DNA of 64,000 nucleotides from contig NZ_JAJSOK010000010.1 of the NCBI RefSeq assembly GCF_021283305.1, forward strand, positions 1 to 64,000, read 5' to 3'. How positions within the stretch are numbered: the first letter of the stretch is position 1; every line of letters begins with the position of its first letter. This stretch comes from Pseudonocardia kujensis (GTDB taxonomy: Bacteria; Actinomycetota; Actinomycetes; Mycobacteriales; Pseudonocardiaceae). A model generated the notes under the pieces. The model saw only the letters and a list, made by a program, of their open reading frames with translations. It ran no database searches and was not told where the DNA came from. Made by a program: the position numbers and the translations under genes. Shown here in pieces: positions 9,301-18,453 of this stretch.

Positions 9301-9900
9301 GGTCGGCACGAACAGGTCGAGGATGCCGCCGCGGACGGCGAACTCGCCGCGCGCGGTGACCATCTCGACGCGGGTGTAGGCCAGCTCGACCAGCCGCTCC
9401 AGCAGCTGCTCGAAGTCGTGCTCGGTACCGACCCGCAGCGTGATCGGGTCGAGGGTGCCCAGCCCCGGCGCGATCGGTTGGATCAGGCTGCGCGCCGCGG
9501 TCGCGACGAGCCGCGGCGGGTTCTCGGACCCGAGCGTGCGGAACAGGGTGAGCCGGCGGCCGACGGTGTCGGGGCGCGGCGAGAGCCGCTCGTGGGGCAG
9601 CGTCTCCCAGCTCGGCAGGACGGCCACCCCGGCCGGGTCGATCAGCTCGGCAGCCGCCGCGGCCAGCTCCTCGGCCTCGCGGTCGGTGGCGGTGACGGCC
9701 AGCACCGTGCCGTCCCCGGCCAGGCCGGCGGCCAGGAAGGGGCGCAGCGCGGCAGGGCCCTCTGCCCGGGCCGCGGGCGTGTCGGCCGTGCGGGTGTCGA
9801 CCGTGCGGGCGGCGTCGAGCACCGCAGCCAGGCCGGGGTCGGAGAGGACGGCGGTGAGCAGACCGGACAGTGGTGCGGCCACGGGACTCCTCGAGAGCAT
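6319..9900 (-). CDS. mfd: Transcription-repair coupling factor Mfd
   Basis: 1193 residues, normal for Mfd. It displaces stalled RNA polymerase at lesions and recruits UvrA. Visible parts: N-terminal UvrB-like damage module, the RNA-polymerase-interacting CarD-like domain ([19 protein letters not shown] onward), the RecG-like translocase with Walker [17 protein letters not shown], the DEEQ box in [16 protein letters not shown] and the arginine-finger region [17 protein letters not shown], and the C-terminal TRCF domain ([10 protein letters not shown] onward). ATG 9900 is taken as the start; GTG 9882, with GAGGAG four bases before it, is the alternative. A -10-like TATCGT at 9953-9958 lies about 50 nt upstream. 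Downstream on the same strand come the two-component operon and, further on, mazG. Confidence 0.96.
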   Translation of the reverse strand: MLSRSPVAAPLSGLLTAVLSDPGLAAVLDAARTVDTRTADTPAARAEGPAALRPFLAAGLAGDGTVLAVTATDREAEELAAAAAELIDPAGVAVLPSWETLPHERLSPRPDTVGRRLTLFRTLGSENPPRLVATAARSLIQPIAPGLGTLDPITLRVGTEHDFEQLLERLVELAYTRVEMVTARGEFAVRGGILDLFVPTADHPVRIEFWGDEVSELRAFSVADQRSMQEPEIDEVVAPACRELLLTGPVRERAAALAREHENNPQLRELLEHLAEGIPAEGMESLIPALVAGELQLLTDLLPAHSRVLVADPERVRTRSHDLVRTGQEFLEASWLAAGTGGTAPIDVGASAYRDLTEVLGHATASGRPVVSLSPLLSGADDAVVPGMHEIESYRGDTDRALVDLRAHTAAGGAAVLVVAGQGTAQRSLEQLGEAEVPATLLEDLPEAPEKGLVTVTCGRIADGFTAPEVGLVLLSEADLTGTRAGLDTTTRKMPARRRNAVDLAALQPGDYVVHNQHGIGRFVEMRERTVQGATREYLVLEYASSKRGQPADRLFVPTDALDEISRYVGGEQPSLNKLGGADWAKTKGRARKAVRDIAAGLVQLYAARQSSPGHAFGADTPWQRELEDAFPYTETPDQLAAIDEVKRDMERPVPMDRVISGDVGFGKTEIAVRAAFKAVQDGKQVAVLVPTTLLATQHLQTFADRMRAFPVTVKGLSRFTDPGEAKETIEGLAAGTVDVVVGTHRLLQTGIRWKDLGLVIVDEEQRFGVEHKEHITALRTHVDVLTLSATPIPRTLEMSLAGIREMSTITTPPEDRHPTLTYVGAYDDKQAAAAIRRELLRDGQVFYVHNRVSTIDKAARKVQELVPEARVGVAHGQMNEDVLERTVNAFWHREFDVLVCTTIVENGLDISNANTLIVERSDTLGLSQLHQLRGRVGRGRERGYAYFLFPPEHPLTETAHDRLATIAQHSELGSGAAVAMKDLEIRGAGNILGAEQSGHIAGVGFDLYIRLVGEAVAAFRQQAGGGPGAEEPEPLAEVRVDLPVDAHVPHDYVDGERLRLEVYRKIAEAADEAALEAIVEELKDRYGEPPQPVLNLLAVARFRQLCRELGIAEVAAAGTQIRIGPVELPESKQMRFKRLHPKGQYKAAARLVTVPKPAAGNRIGGAALRDTELLDWLAALVKELAAPVAVNA

Positions 9901-10030
9901 GCGGACAGACCCCTGCCCGGGTCGGGTGCCCGTGCGGGGGTTGTTGACATCGACGATACGCCCGCCCGATTTCTTCCCCACAGGTCGGCACGTCCGGACG
10001 CTCGCGGGCACCCGGACGTGCCGCTCGGGG

Positions 10031-13000
10031 TCACGGGCGGGGCGGCAGCGCCGGCTTGGCCCGGCTCGGACGCGTGGCCGGGTCCGGCGGCCCCACCGGC
10101 GGCGAGGTCTGCAGCGCCTCCAGCGCGATCCGGACCGCCGTCTCCAGCTGTGTGTCGCGGCCGGCGACCCAGTCCTGCGGCGTCATGACGACCTCGACGT
10201 CCGGGTCCACGCCGTGGTTCTCCACCGACCAGTGCAGGTCGTCGAACCAGAACGAGTACCGCGGCTGGGTCACGCGGGTGCCGTCGACCAGCGCGTACCG
10301 GCTGTCGATGCCGATCACGCCGCCCCAGGTCCGGACGCCGACGACCGGGCCCAGGCCCATCCGCTTGAACGCGGCCGTGACGATATCGCCGTCCGAGCCG
10401 GCGTGCTCGTCGACCACCGCCACGATCGGCCCGCGTGGCGCCCCCTCCGGATAGGTGGCGGGCGCGCCGTGTCGCACGACGTCCCACCCGATCACCTTGC
10501 GGGCCAGCTTCTCGATCACCAGCTGGGACGTGTGCCCGCCGGAGTTGCCGCGGACGTCGAGCACCAGCCCGTCCCGCCGGGCCTCCCGGGCGAAGTCGCG
10601 GTGCAGCTGGGCCCAGCCCGACGCCACCATGTCCGGCACGTGCAGGTAGCCGAGCCGGCCCTCGGAGCGGTCGGCCACGAACGCCCGCCGCCCCGCGACC
10701 CAGTCGTGGTAGCGCAGGGTCGCGTCACTGCCGAGCGGCCGCACGACGACGCGGCGCACCTCCCCCGCGGCCGTCCGGATCGTCAGCTCGGTCAGCGTGC
10801 CCGCGGTGCCCACCAGCAGCGGGGCCGGGCCGAGCTCCGGGTCGACGGGCCGGCCGCCCACCTCGAGCAGCACGTCGCCGGCGCCGACGTCGACGCCCGG
10901 GTCGGACAGCGGGCTGCGCGCGCTCGGCGCCGACGTCTCCGGCGGGAGCACCCGGACGATCCGCCAGCCCCCGTTCCCGTCCGGCTCCAGGTCGGCCCCG
11001 AGCACCCCGGGCCGGCCGGACCAGTCCCCGCCGGCGCCGCGGCCCACCACGTACGCGTGCGACGACCCCAGCTCGCCCTGGACCTCGTAGAGCAGGTCCA
11101 CCAGGTCGTCCGCGCTGCCGACGGCCTCGACCAGCGGCCGGTACCGCTCCAGCTCGGCCGCCCAGTCGACGCCGGCCATGTCCTCGATCCAGAAGTGGTC
11201 GCGCATCAGCCGGCCCGCCTCGTCGAACATCTGGCGCCACTCGGCGGCCGGGTCGATCGTCACGGAGATGCGCCGGACGTCGACCTCGAACTCGTCCGCG
11301 TCGCCCTCCGACGGCGCCGACGAGCCCGAGCGGTCCGGGCGCAGCACCCGCAGCGTGCGGCCGTCCCGCACGACGAGCCGGTTGCCGTCGCCGCTGACCG
11401 CGTAGCCGTCGGCCGGGTCGGCGATGGTGTCGACCTTGCGCTTCTTCAGGTCGTAGCGCTCGAGGACCGGGCGCGGGTCGTCGCCGCCGTGCCGACCCTC
11501 GCCGAGCACACCGGTGACCGGCACCCACAGCCAGAGCAGGCAGTCCTTCGCGGCACCGAGCGCGCGGTAGCGGCCCTCGGGGACCGGGATCGGGACGACG
11601 CGGGCGGTCAGGCCCTCGACGTCGACCACGGTCTCCGGCGGGGCGTCCTTCTCCTCGTCCTTCGGCGCGTCGTCCGAGACCTTCCCCACCGCCTTCGCGG
11701 CGGCTCGCTCGGCGGCCTCCGCCTCCTCGCTGCTCTCCGGGGCCGGGAGGTCCTCCGGCTCCTCGTCGGCGGCGGAGACGGGCCGGCCGTCCGGCCCCGC
11801 CCCGAACGGCGACGGGGTGCGGGCCGCCAGCGGCACCAGGAAGGGGCGCCAGGAGGCCGGGAAGGTGAGGTCGAAGGAGTGCTCGTCGTAGATCGGGTCG
11901 AAGCTGCGGCGCGAGAGGAAGGCCAGGTACTTCCCGTCGTCCGTGAACACCGGGTCGGTGTCGACGAACCGCGGCTCGGTGACCGCCACGAGGGTGTCGG
12001 GTCGGTCTCCCTCGGCCAGCTGCACGAGCATGATCCGGCTGAGCTCCGGTTCCACCGGGTCCTCGTAGGCCAGCCAGCGGCTGTCCGGGGAGAAGGCCAG
12101 CCCGGCGATCTCCCCGGCCGCGCCGCGGGCCGGTTCGCGCAGGGCACCGGTGGCGGTGTCGAGCAGGAGGAGCCTGCCGTCGTGCGTGGCGAGCGCCGCG
12201 AGCGCACCGTCCGGCGAGGGCTCCAGCTCCAGCACCCGGCCGAGCTCGCCGGAGCCGTGGCGGACGAGCGCGGGCGCGCCGTCGGCGTGCGGGTCGAGCG
12301 CGGAGATCGCGACGGCGTCCTCGCCGGTCGCGTCGTCGACCCAGATCGCGCGGTCGGCGCCGAGCGGCTGCGCCATCCGCGCCCGGACGCCCGGCTCGGC
12401 GAGCAGCGTGCGCGCCGGGCCGTCGCGGTGCGTGAGGCGGTGCACGGTGCCGCGGACGCCCACGATGCTCGCGCGTCCGGTCCGGTCCGGGTACGCGCCG
12501 CCGACCCAGGCGGCGGTGGTGATGCGGTGCGGCTCGCGGTCGGTCCGGGGCCCGCCGAGGCGGATGTCGAGGCGGCGCGGCCCCGGGTCGTCGGCGGGGT
12601 CGAGGGAGTCGAGCAGGTACAGCTCGCCGGCGGACTCGTAGACCACGCGGCGACCGTCCGTGGCGGCGTGCCGGGCGTAGAAGGCGGGCGCGCCCTCGCC
12701 GCCGTGGTCGGTGTGCCGGCGTAGGTCACCGAGGCCCGCGCGGTCGACCGAGTACAGGTTGCCCCAGCCCTCGTGGTCGGAGAGGAAGGCGATGCGGTCG
12801 CCGACCAGCATCGGGGCGTCGAGCTGACCCTCGAGCTCCGCGAGGATGCGGCGGAACTCGCCGCTGCCCTCGGGGTCCCACCAGAGCGTGCCCGCCGTGC
12901 CGCCGCGGTACCGCTTCCACCAGGCCATGTCGCGCGCCATGGTGCGGCCGACCAGCACCCCGGGGTCGCCCTGCGCGACCGCCGACACCGGGCCGTAATC

Positions 13001-13387
13001 CAGCCGCTGCGGCCGCCCGGCCTGCGCGGGGACCGCGTACGCCCACGTGTTGGCGCCGGTGTGCTCCCCGATCGCGGAGACCGCGAGCACCTGCCCGTCG
13101 GCGGTCCAGCCGGCCAGCCGGGTGCGCACGTCGCCCCAGAACGTGAGGCGGCGGGCGGCGCCGCCTTCCGCGTCGGCGACCCGGATCTCCGGCGCCCCGT
13201 CCTTCCACGACGTCCAGGCGACAAGCGTGCCGTCCGGCGAGAACCGCGGTCGGGCGGCCGGGACGTCGTCGGCCGTCAGACGGACGGCGCGGCCCCCGGC
13301 GAGCGGGGCGGTCCAGACGTCGTCCTCGGCGACGAACACGACCGTCTCGCCGGCGAGGTGGGGGAAGCGGAGGTAACTGCGGGACAC
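10031..13387 (-). CDS. Tricorn-type protease (S41 family)
   Basis: 1118 residues from GTG 13387, which lies 6 nt after TACGGT, indicating a leaderless mRNA. The N-terminal two thirds are beta-propeller repeats ([36 protein letters not shown]), with an acidic low-complexity insert ([20 protein letters not shown], then a KDEEKD region) between them. Then follow a PDZ domain ([19 protein letters not shown]) and the S41 peptidase core: the Ser-His pair in [27 protein letters not shown], the nucleophile Ser in [16 protein letters not shown], and a final [19 protein letters not shown] segment. Tricorn trims peptides released by the proteasome into small peptides in the cytoplasm; no signal peptide is seen. 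It stands alone between mfd and DUF2277. Confidence 0.93.
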   Translation of the reverse strand: MSRSYLRFPHLAGETVVFVAEDDVWTAPLAGGRAVRLTADDVPAARPRFSPDGTLVAWTSWKDGAPEIRVADAEGGAARRLTFWGDVRTRLAGWTADGQVLAVSAIGEHTGANTWAYAVPAQAGRPQRLDYGPVSAVAQGDPGVLVGRTMARDMAWWKRYRGGTAGTLWWDPEGSGEFRRILAELEGQLDAPMLVGDRIAFLSDHEGWGNLYSVDRAGLGDLRRHTDHGGEGAPAFYARHAATDGRRVVYESAGELYLLDSLDPADDPGPRRLDIRLGGPRTDREPHRITTAAWVGGAYPDRTGRASIVGVRGTVHRLTHRDGPARTLLAEPGVRARMAQPLGADRAIWVDDATGEDAVAISALDPHADGAPALVRHGSGELGRVLELEPSPDGALAALATHDGRLLLLDTATGALREPARGAAGEIAGLAFSPDSRWLAYEDPVEPELSRIMLVQLAEGDRPDTLVAVTEPRFVDTDPVFTDDGKYLAFLSRRSFDPIYDEHSFDLTFPASWRPFLVPLAARTPSPFGAGPDGRPVSAADEEPEDLPAPESSEEAEAAERAAAKAVGKVSDDAPKDEEKDAPPETVVDVEGLTARVVPIPVPEGRYRALGAAKDCLLWLWVPVTGVLGEGRHGGDDPRPVLERYDLKKRKVDTIADPADGYAVSGDGNRLVVRDGRTLRVLRPDRSGSSAPSEGDADEFEVDVRRISVTIDPAAEWRQMFDEAGRLMRDHFWIEDMAGVDWAAELERYRPLVEAVGSADDLVDLLYEVQGELGSSHAYVVGRGAGGDWSGRPGVLGADLEPDGNGGWRIVRVLPPETSAPSARSPLSDPGVDVGAGDVLLEVGGRPVDPELGPAPLLVGTAGTLTELTIRTAAGEVRRVVVRPLGSDATLRYHDWVAGRRAFVADRSEGRLGYLHVPDMVASGWAQLHRDFAREARRDGLVLDVRGNSGGHTSQLVIEKLARKVIGWDVVRHGAPATYPEGAPRGPIVAVVDEHAGSDGDIVTAAFKRMGLGPVVGVRTWGGVIGIDSRYALVDGTRVTQPRYSFWFDDLHWSVENHGVDPDVEVVMTPQDWVAGRDTQLETAVRIALEALQTSPPVGPPDPATRPSRAKPALPPRP

Positions 13388-13579
13388 GGCGCCACCGTAT
13401 CCGTCGGGTCCGACAGGTCCCGGCGACGGCGGCCGGGCGGGCGGGTACCCGCCGACCCACCTGACGGAACGACGCGAACCGGGCAGATCACGCGCGGCTG
13501 ACACGAGATCGGCCAGGGTCCTTCTTCGCGCCCACGCTGCTGCCCCGCCCGGCAGGCACTCGGCGTGGCGCAGGAGTGC

Positions 13580-13849
13580 TCAGCGCGCGTAGCGCTCCTG
13601 CGCGCGGGCGCGTGCCTTGGCCGCCTCCACCTCGCGGTCCTTCGGCGGGGCTGTGGTCACGAGGTCGTCGAGCAGGTGTTGGGTGACGTGCGCGATCTCC
13701 GCCACGGCCCGGTCGAACGCCTCCTGGTTGGCTTGCGACGGCCGGGTCGCCCCGCTGATCTTGCGGACGTACTGCAACGCCGCCGCCTCCACCTCCGACC
13801 GGGTCGCGGGCGGCTCGAAGTTGTGCAGGGTGCGGATGTTGCGGCACAT
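13580..13849 (-). CDS. DUF2277 family protein
   Basis: 89 residues beginning MCRNIRTLHNFEPPATRSEVEAA, the recognisable N-terminus of the DUF2277 family, and ending in a charged helix with AKARARAQERYAR. GGGAGAA lies six bases before the ATG. Family members are short, helical and cytoplasmic, and their role is not known; the conserved CRNI motif could bind metal, but that is speculation. It follows the SDR epimerase gene by 45 bp on the same strand and may be the last gene of that unit. Confidence 0.85.
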   Translation of the reverse strand: MCRNIRTLHNFEPPATRSEVEAAALQYVRKISGATRPSQANQEAFDRAVAEIAHVTQHLLDDLVTTAPPKDREVEAAKARARAQERYAR

Positions 13850-13894
13850 GCGCGTTCTCCCGGGCTCGACGTCGGCACCCGCCGTTGTAGCAGC

Positions 13895-14926
13895 TCAGGC
13901 CCCGCGGATCACGTGCATACCCGCGTCGAGGGTGCCGGCGGCCTGGCGCGCCTTCAGCACCGCGAGCCGGGTGAACCGGTTGTCGAACGCCTCCCGGGTC
14001 AGTCCCCGCGCCCGGTACTCGGTCGCCAGCTGCCGCGCCCCGGCCGGGATCGTCCACGCCGCCTCGAAGCCGAGCTCCTTGCGGGCCCGCGAGAAGTCCA
14101 CCCGGTACGAACGCGGGTCGTTGCCGGCCTCCCCGGTGATCGCCAGCTCCGCGCCGGGGACCGCGTCGACCACGGCCTGCGCGATCTCGGCGACCGTGCG
14201 GTTGTTCTGCTCGGTGCCCACGTTGTAGGCGCGCCCGCGCACGACGTCGGCGGGTGCCGCGAGCGCCGCGACCACCGCCCCCGCGATGTCCTCGGCGTGG
14301 GCGAGCGGACGCCACGGGGTGCCGTCGGAGAGGACCTTGACGACGTTCGAGAGCACGGCGTGCCCGGTCAGGTTGTTCAGCACGATGTCCGCCCGCAGCC
14401 GGGCCGAGAAGCCGAAGGCGGTGGCGTTGCGCATCGAGACGGGGACGAAGTCGGCGTCGGCCAGGTCGACGAGGTCGTCCTCCACCCGCACCTTCGACTC
14501 GGCGTAGGGGGTGACCGGCTTGAGCGGGGCGTCCTCGTCGACGAGGTCGTCGCCGGACTGGGCGCCGTAGACGGAGCAGGTCGAGGCGTACACGAACCGC
14601 CCCACCCCGGCCTCCTTCGCGAGCCGCGCCAGCCGCGTCGACGCGTGGTGGTTGATGTCGTAGGTGATGTCCGGCGCGAGCGAGCCGAGCGGGTCGTTGG
14701 ACAGCGCCGCCATGTGCACCACGGCGTCGAAGCCCGCCAGCTGGTCCGCCGAGACGTCGCGCAGGTCGACCGCCAGGCCGGGGACGTCCGGGGTGTCGAG
14801 CGAGCCGAGGACGCAGTCGGCGAACAGCCCGCTGTCCAGACCCGTGACGTCGTGCCCGGCGGTCGCCAGGATCGGGGCCATCACGGTGCCCAGGTAGCCC
14901 TGGTGGCCGGTCAGCAGTACGCGCAC
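13895..14926 (-). CDS. NAD-dependent sugar epimerase/dehydratase (extended SDR)
   Basis: 343 residues from a GTG with GAGGAGACACC upstream. The N-terminal Rossmann motif reads LLTGHQGYLG, a common variant of GxxGxxG. The SDR catalytic set is intact: Ser in YASTCSVYG and Tyr/Lys in TPYAESKVRVE. The C-terminal half carries the nucleotide-sugar binding region (HAEDIAGAVVAAL, RAYNVGTEQNNRTVAEIA), typical of NDP-sugar epimerases and dehydratases. With the upstream PIG-L deacetylase and the C-methyltransferase-like protein it looks like part of a deoxysugar or cell-surface glycan modification set. The exact sugar cannot be named. Confidence 0.88.
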   Translation of the reverse strand: MRVLLTGHQGYLGTVMAPILATAGHDVTGLDSGLFADCVLGSLDTPDVPGLAVDLRDVSADQLAGFDAVVHMAALSNDPLGSLAPDITYDINHHASTRLARLAKEAGVGRFVYASTCSVYGAQSGDDLVDEDAPLKPVTPYAESKVRVEDDLVDLADADFVPVSMRNATAFGFSARLRADIVLNNLTGHAVLSNVVKVLSDGTPWRPLAHAEDIAGAVVAALAAPADVVRGRAYNVGTEQNNRTVAEIAQAVVDAVPGAELAITGEAGNDPRSYRVDFSRARKELGFEAAWTIPAGARQLATEYRARGLTREAFDNRFTRLAVLKARQAAGTLDAGMHVIRGA

Positions 14927-14987
14927 TGGTGTCTCCTCGTCGCCGTTCCGCGGTGCACCCGTTGACTCGTCCGCGGCACGGGGAGCA

Positions 14988-15659
14988 TTAGTCGACGGGG
15001 TCGATCCCGGTGAGCGGCGCCACGCCCAGGACCAGTTTCTGGGCGTGGAAGGCCTCGGCGTAGCGCGCGTGGCACTGCACGCCGCGCACCCGGGCGAGTC
15101 CGGCGAACGTCTCGGCGTCGAACCAGGTCCGGTCCCGCTGGCTGCCGTAGTGCTCGAGGAGCTTGGTGACCTTCTCCCGGAGCACCGGCTCGGCGAGGGG
15201 CAGGTAGACCGACGGCTGCGCGAGGTCGCTCTCCCACTTCAGGATCTCGTAGCCGAGGGCCAGGTGGTCGCGGAAGACCGTCGGAATGATCTTCGACAGG
15301 GTGCGGTGGTCCTGGTGCGCGTCGTGGGCCGTCGGTCCGAGGATCAGGTCCGGCTCCCCCATCGCCCGGACCTCCTCGACCGCCTGCTTGGCGCGCTCCC
15401 AGCGCACCGGCACGCGCCCGTCGGGCAGGTCGTGCACGATGATCTCGAGCTTGGCGCCGGGGCAGAAGGCCGCGAGCGCCTCCCGCTCCTCCTCCTCGCG
15501 CAGCGAACCGCCCCCCGTCAGCACCATGGCCGTGACGGAGACGCCCGGGTGGGCCCGGCAGAGCTCGAGCAGCGCTCCGCCCGCGCCGATCGCGATGTCG
15601 TCGCAGTGGGCTCCGAGCAGGACCATCCGGTCCAGGCGCTCGGGCAACAGGCTCAGCAT
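14988..15659 (-). CDS. PIG-L family (LmbE-like) deacetylase
   Basis: 223 residues. The N-terminal motif LLGAHCDDIAIGAGG corresponds to the zinc-binding AHPDDE of LmbE/PIG-L proteins, and the second ligand region is TAHDAHQDHRTLSKI (HXXH type). These zinc enzymes remove N-acetyl groups from GlcNAc-containing substrates such as GlcNAc-inositol or antibiotic intermediates. The start MLSLLPERLD is the first in the family frame; GAGGAG lies about 13 nt upstream, a long spacing. Beyond the start, 130 bp upstream, lies the IS element that separates this gene from the methyltransferase gene with which it probably once formed one unit. Confidence 0.88.
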   Translation of the reverse strand: MLSLLPERLDRMVLLGAHCDDIAIGAGGALLELCRAHPGVSVTAMVLTGGGSLREEEEREALAAFCPGAKLEIIVHDLPDGRVPVRWERAKQAVEEVRAMGEPDLILGPTAHDAHQDHRTLSKIIPTVFRDHLALGYEILKWESDLAQPSVYLPLAEPVLREKVTKLLEHYGSQRDRTWFDAETFAGLARVRGVQCHARYAEAFHAQKLVLGVAPLTGIDPVD

Positions 15660-15789
15660 CGTCGGGCTCAGCGCTCCTCGCGGACGGGACGGCGACGGGC
15701 GGACGCCGTGGTGCGGTCGGTGACGACCCTCAGCATCCCCCGTCGCATCCCGCGCCGACAGAGCCGAACGATCACTCCCGGTGCTCTCA

Positions 15790-16774
15790 GAGAGTGTTGT
15801 GAAACCTGGTGATCGCTCGGCGTGGCGGCGGTGATAGGCGCAGGGACGTGGTGATCGTCCGGTCGGGTGTGTGTCTGTAGCTGCAAGCCGGCTTATGACT
15901 CGTCGGTGACCGACGGGCAGTGGGTGGTGATCGAGCCGTTGCTGCCACGCCCGGCGGCGGTGTTGGGTGGGCGCCCGTATGTGCACTCTCGCAGGTTGAT
16001 CGTCGACACGATCTCCTATGTACTGGTCAGTGGGTGCGCGTGGCGGCTGGTCCCGCACGATCTGGCCCCGTGGAGCATCGCCTACCAGTGGTTTCGGGCC
16101 TGGACTCGCGACGGCACCTGGGACCGGGTCCATGAGGTGCTGCGCGACCGGGTCCGCATCGCCGACGGCCGTGACCCGCAGCCCTCGGCCGGGGTGCTGG
16201 ACTCCCAGTCGGCCCGCTCCAGCGAGGGTGGTGAGCAGATCGGCTACGCGCCGGGAAACGCGTGCGGGGCCGCAAACGCCACTTGCTTGTCGACACCCTC
16301 GGCCTGATGCTGCACGTGGTGGTGCACTCGGCGTCGGTGCAGGACCGGGCGGGTGCCCGGTTGATGCTCTCCGGTGCCCGGGCCCGGTTCCCGCTGCTCG
16401 GGCTGGTGTGGGTCGACGGCGGCTATGTCAACTCCGTGGATGCCGGACTGGTCGGCTGGGCGCGACGTACCGAGGGGCTGGAGGTGGTCGCGGTCCCGCG
16501 TAACGCCGACGTGAAAGGGTTCCAGGTGCTGCCCCGCCGGTGGGTGGTGGAACGAACCTTCGGCTGGTTGACGAGGTGTAGACGGTTGGCCCGGGACTAC
16601 GAACGCAAGACCGCTCACGCCGAGGCGATGATCAAGTTCGCGATGATCCGGCTGATGGCCGCCCGGCTCGCCGGTGAGGAATTCCCCGCTCCCCGCAGTG
16701 AGATCGAGAAGGAAGCCGCTCGCCGGTTAGCAGAAGACCTCAAGGACTGATCGCGGAGGTTCTACAACACTCTC
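15790..16774 (+). mobile_element. Intact IS5-family insertion sequence, 985 bp, with 3-bp TCA target duplication
   Basis: Ends are imperfect inverted repeats: left GAGAGTGTTGTGAAACCT (15790 on) and right, read from 16774 inward, GAGAGTGTTGTAGAACCT, differing at two positions, with GATC-containing sequence further in on both sides. The element is flanked by the direct repeats TCA at 15787-15789 and TCA at 16775-16777, fitting the TNA target of one IS5 subgroup. The right TCA is, on the minus strand, the TGA stop of the methyltransferase gene, so target duplication left that gene intact. It carries one transposase gene split over two reading frames. Confidence 0.92.
15867..16750 (+). CDS. IS5-family transposase made by -1 programmed frameshifting
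   Basis: Two overlapping frames. The first (15867-16307) begins near KPAYDSSVTDGQWVVIEPLLPRP and holds the N-terminal DNA-binding part and the first catalytic Asp (Asp112, VLDSQSARSSEGG). The second (to 16750) holds the second Asp (VWVDGGY) and the Glu in RWVVERTFGWLTRCRRLARDYE. At 16253-16259 the sequence is G GGA AAC in the first frame, an exact X XXY YYZ slippery heptamer; slipping back one base enters the second frame at CGC GTG CGG and restores the family sequence RVRGRKRHLLVDT. Without slippage the product ends at 16307 and lacks the catalytic core. A simple loss-of-function frameshift is possible, but the perfect heptamer favours programmed control. Confidence 0.85.
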
Positions 16775-18004
16775 TCAGACGACCTCGAGGGACGGGATCG
16801 GGAACACGAGCCGCCCGCCCCACTCCCGCACGGGCGCGAGCTGCTCGACGAGCTCGTCGCGCAGGTTCCACGGGAGGACGAGCACGTAGTCCGGCCGGTC
16901 GGCCTCGATGCGTTCCGGCGGCAGGACCGGGATCCGCGTGCCCGGGGTGAACCGGCCGTGCTTGTACGGGTTGCGGTCCACCGTGTACGGCAGCAGGTCC
17001 GGCCGGATGCCGCAGTAGTTGAGCAGGGTGTTGCCCTTGCCGGGCGCCCCGTACCCGACCACGGTCCTCCCGGCGCGCCGCGCCTCGATCAGGAAGGCCA
17101 CCAGGTCGTCGCGCACCCGCGAGACGGCCTCGGCGAAGCCGTCGTGACCGTCGGCGGTGTGCAGCCCGGCCTTCTCCTCCGCGGCCAGCACCTCGCGCAC
17201 CCGGGCCGAGGGCTCGCCCGCGACGGCGGCCGGCCGGGCCCAGACGCGGATGGACCCGCCGTGGGTGTCCAGGAGCTCGACGTCGACGACCGTCAGCCCG
17301 CCCGACGCGAGGGCGCGCTGGGCCGTGAGCAGCGTGTAGTACTGGAAGTGCTCGTGGTAGACGGTGTCGAACTGGGTCCGCTCCACGAGCGTGAGCAGGT
17401 GCTGGACCTCGATCGACACCCAGCCGTCGTCGGCGACGAGCGCGCGCAGGCCCTCGGTGAAGCCGACGACGTCGGGGATGTGGGCGTAGACGTTGTTCAG
17501 GGCCACCAGGTCCGCCGGCCCGTGCTCCGCGCGGACCTGCGCTCCGGTCTCCGGGGTGAGGAAGGCGGTCAAGGTGGGGACGCCCCGCTCGCGCGCGGCC
17601 TCACCCACGTTGCGCGACGGCTCGATGCCCAGGCACCGGATCCCGCGCGCGACCACGTGCTGCAGCAGGTAGCCGTCGTTGCTGGCCACCTCGACGACGA
17701 ACGAGTCCGGCCCGAGCCCGAGCCGCTCGCGCGACGAGTCGACGAACCGCTCCGCGTGCTCCACCCACGACGTCGAGTACGAGGAGAAGTAGGCGTACTC
17801 GGTGAAGGTCTCCTCCGGCGTGATCAGCGGGGGGAGCTGGGCGAGCAGGCACTCCTCGCAGACCCGCACGTGCAGGGGGTAGGTCGGCTCCGGCCGCTCG
17901 AGCGCGTCGGCGGTGAGGAACAGCTCGCACGGGGGCGTCGCCCCGAGGTCGAGGAAGCTGCGCAGGGCACTGGCCCCGCACAGCCGGCAACGGAGATCGG
18001 TCAC
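16775..18004 (-). CDS. Class I SAM-dependent C-methyltransferase-like protein (NDP-sugar type)
   Basis: 409 residues in the three-part layout of TylC3-like sugar C-methyltransferases. The N-terminal zinc-binding domain has CRLCGAS and, near residue 50, CEEC. The Rossmann methyltransferase domain starts at VVEVASNDGYLL (SAM-binding ExxSNDG). The central QHLLTLVERTQFDTVYHEHFQYYT region carries the conserved YHEH motif. The C-terminal domain includes GYGAPGKGNTLLNYCG and ends with a VLPWN motif. Such enzymes methylate C-3 of keto-deoxysugars. The stop codon is the IS target site: the element is inserted exactly at it yet leaves it intact. It lies upstream of PIG-L and the SDR gene in a likely glycan-modifying group. 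Confidence 0.87.
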   Translation of the reverse strand: MTDLRCRLCGASALRSFLDLGATPPCELFLTADALERPEPTYPLHVRVCEECLLAQLPPLITPEETFTEYAYFSSYSTSWVEHAERFVDSSRERLGLGPDSFVVEVASNDGYLLQHVVARGIRCLGIEPSRNVGEAARERGVPTLTAFLTPETGAQVRAEHGPADLVALNNVYAHIPDVVGFTEGLRALVADDGWVSIEVQHLLTLVERTQFDTVYHEHFQYYTLLTAQRALASGGLTVVDVELLDTHGGSIRVWARPAAVAGEPSARVREVLAAEEKAGLHTADGHDGFAEAVSRVRDDLVAFLIEARRAGRTVVGYGAPGKGNTLLNYCGIRPDLLPYTVDRNPYKHGRFTPGTRIPVLPPERIEADRPDYVLVLPWNLRDELVEQLAPVREWGGRLVFPIPSLEVV

Positions 18005-18170
18005 GGTTCTGATGCCCCCACGGCGACGGCCTGCACGACACGTCCGGGTTCGCCCGCTCCCGTGCGGCCGTTACCCCGCGGTTGCGGCCGTTCGGCCGAG
18101 CGCGCCGCCCCGACCCGGCCGGACGCGCCGCCGCAGCCGCCGGACACGCCCGTGACAGGATGGAGGCCTG

Positions 18171-18241
18171 TCCGCCGTGGTGTAACGGCAGCACCTCGGA
18201 TTTTGGTTCCGATGGTCCAGGTTCGAATCCTGGCGGCGGAG
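18171..18241 (+). tRNA. tRNA-Gln (anticodon TTG)
   Basis: The acceptor stem TCCGCCG (18171-18177) pairs with CGGCGGA (18234-18240), followed by discriminator G. The D arm is GTGTAACGGCAGCAC, the anticodon stem TCGGA/TCCGA encloses the loop TTTTGGT with anticodon TTG, and the T arm contains GGTTCGAATCC. CCA is not encoded. It reads CAA and probably CAG codons. It is divergent from the methyltransferase gene. Confidence 0.95.
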
Positions 18242-18280
18242 CGGCGTCGCGGGGCCCTCGTGCCCGACCCGGCACACGCG

Positions 18281-18317
18281 GAAGGGCGGCCCGCCGGATC
18301 GCGGCGGACCGCCCTTC
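18281..18317. terminator. Rho-independent-type hairpin between tRNA-Gln and the OsmC unit
   Basis: GAAGGGCGG (18281-18289) pairs with CCGCCCTTC (18309-18317), and the intervening bases CCGCC...GGCGG form an inner stem. No U-tract follows, as is usual in this GC range. Lying between convergent transcripts, it can end both. Confidence 0.6.
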
Positions 18318-18339
18318 GCGTCGGTCGCGGCCCTGGGGG

Positions 18340-18423
18340 TCAGGGACCGCAGGCGGGCTTCGGCGGGGACGGCGGCGGGGGCCGCCCGTTCCCCGTGCAC
18401 CCCGGGCTCGTGGTCGTGCGCAT
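18340..18423 (-). CDS. Possible 27-residue proline-rich, cysteine-containing peptide
   Basis: An ATG at 18423 is preceded, seven bases away, by GGGAGG, an unusually good ribosome site for this region. It opens a 27-codon frame with PGCTGNGRPPPP near its centre and PACGP at its very end. It begins 30 bp downstream of the OsmC stop on the same strand and ends just before the hairpin at 18281-18317, so it has its own place in the transcript. It has two cysteines, a Pro-rich middle and no membrane segment. I do not recognise it; chance occurrence of such a short frame remains possible. Confidence 0.4.
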   Translation of the reverse strand: MRTTTSPGCTGNGRPPPPSPPKPACGP

Positions 18424-18453
18424 GCGAAGTCCCTCCCGCCCGACGGGCGCGCC

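Noticed and set aside
5914-10188. Very long plus-strand open frame (over 1400 codons) opposite mfd
   Set aside because: Composition is Arg/Gly/Asp/Val low-complexity typical of an antisense frame in very GC-rich DNA; mfd on the other strand explains the region.
9440-12724. Long plus-strand open frame opposite the tricorn protease
   Set aside because: Shadow of the minus-strand gene; no domain, ribosome site or codon bias of its own.
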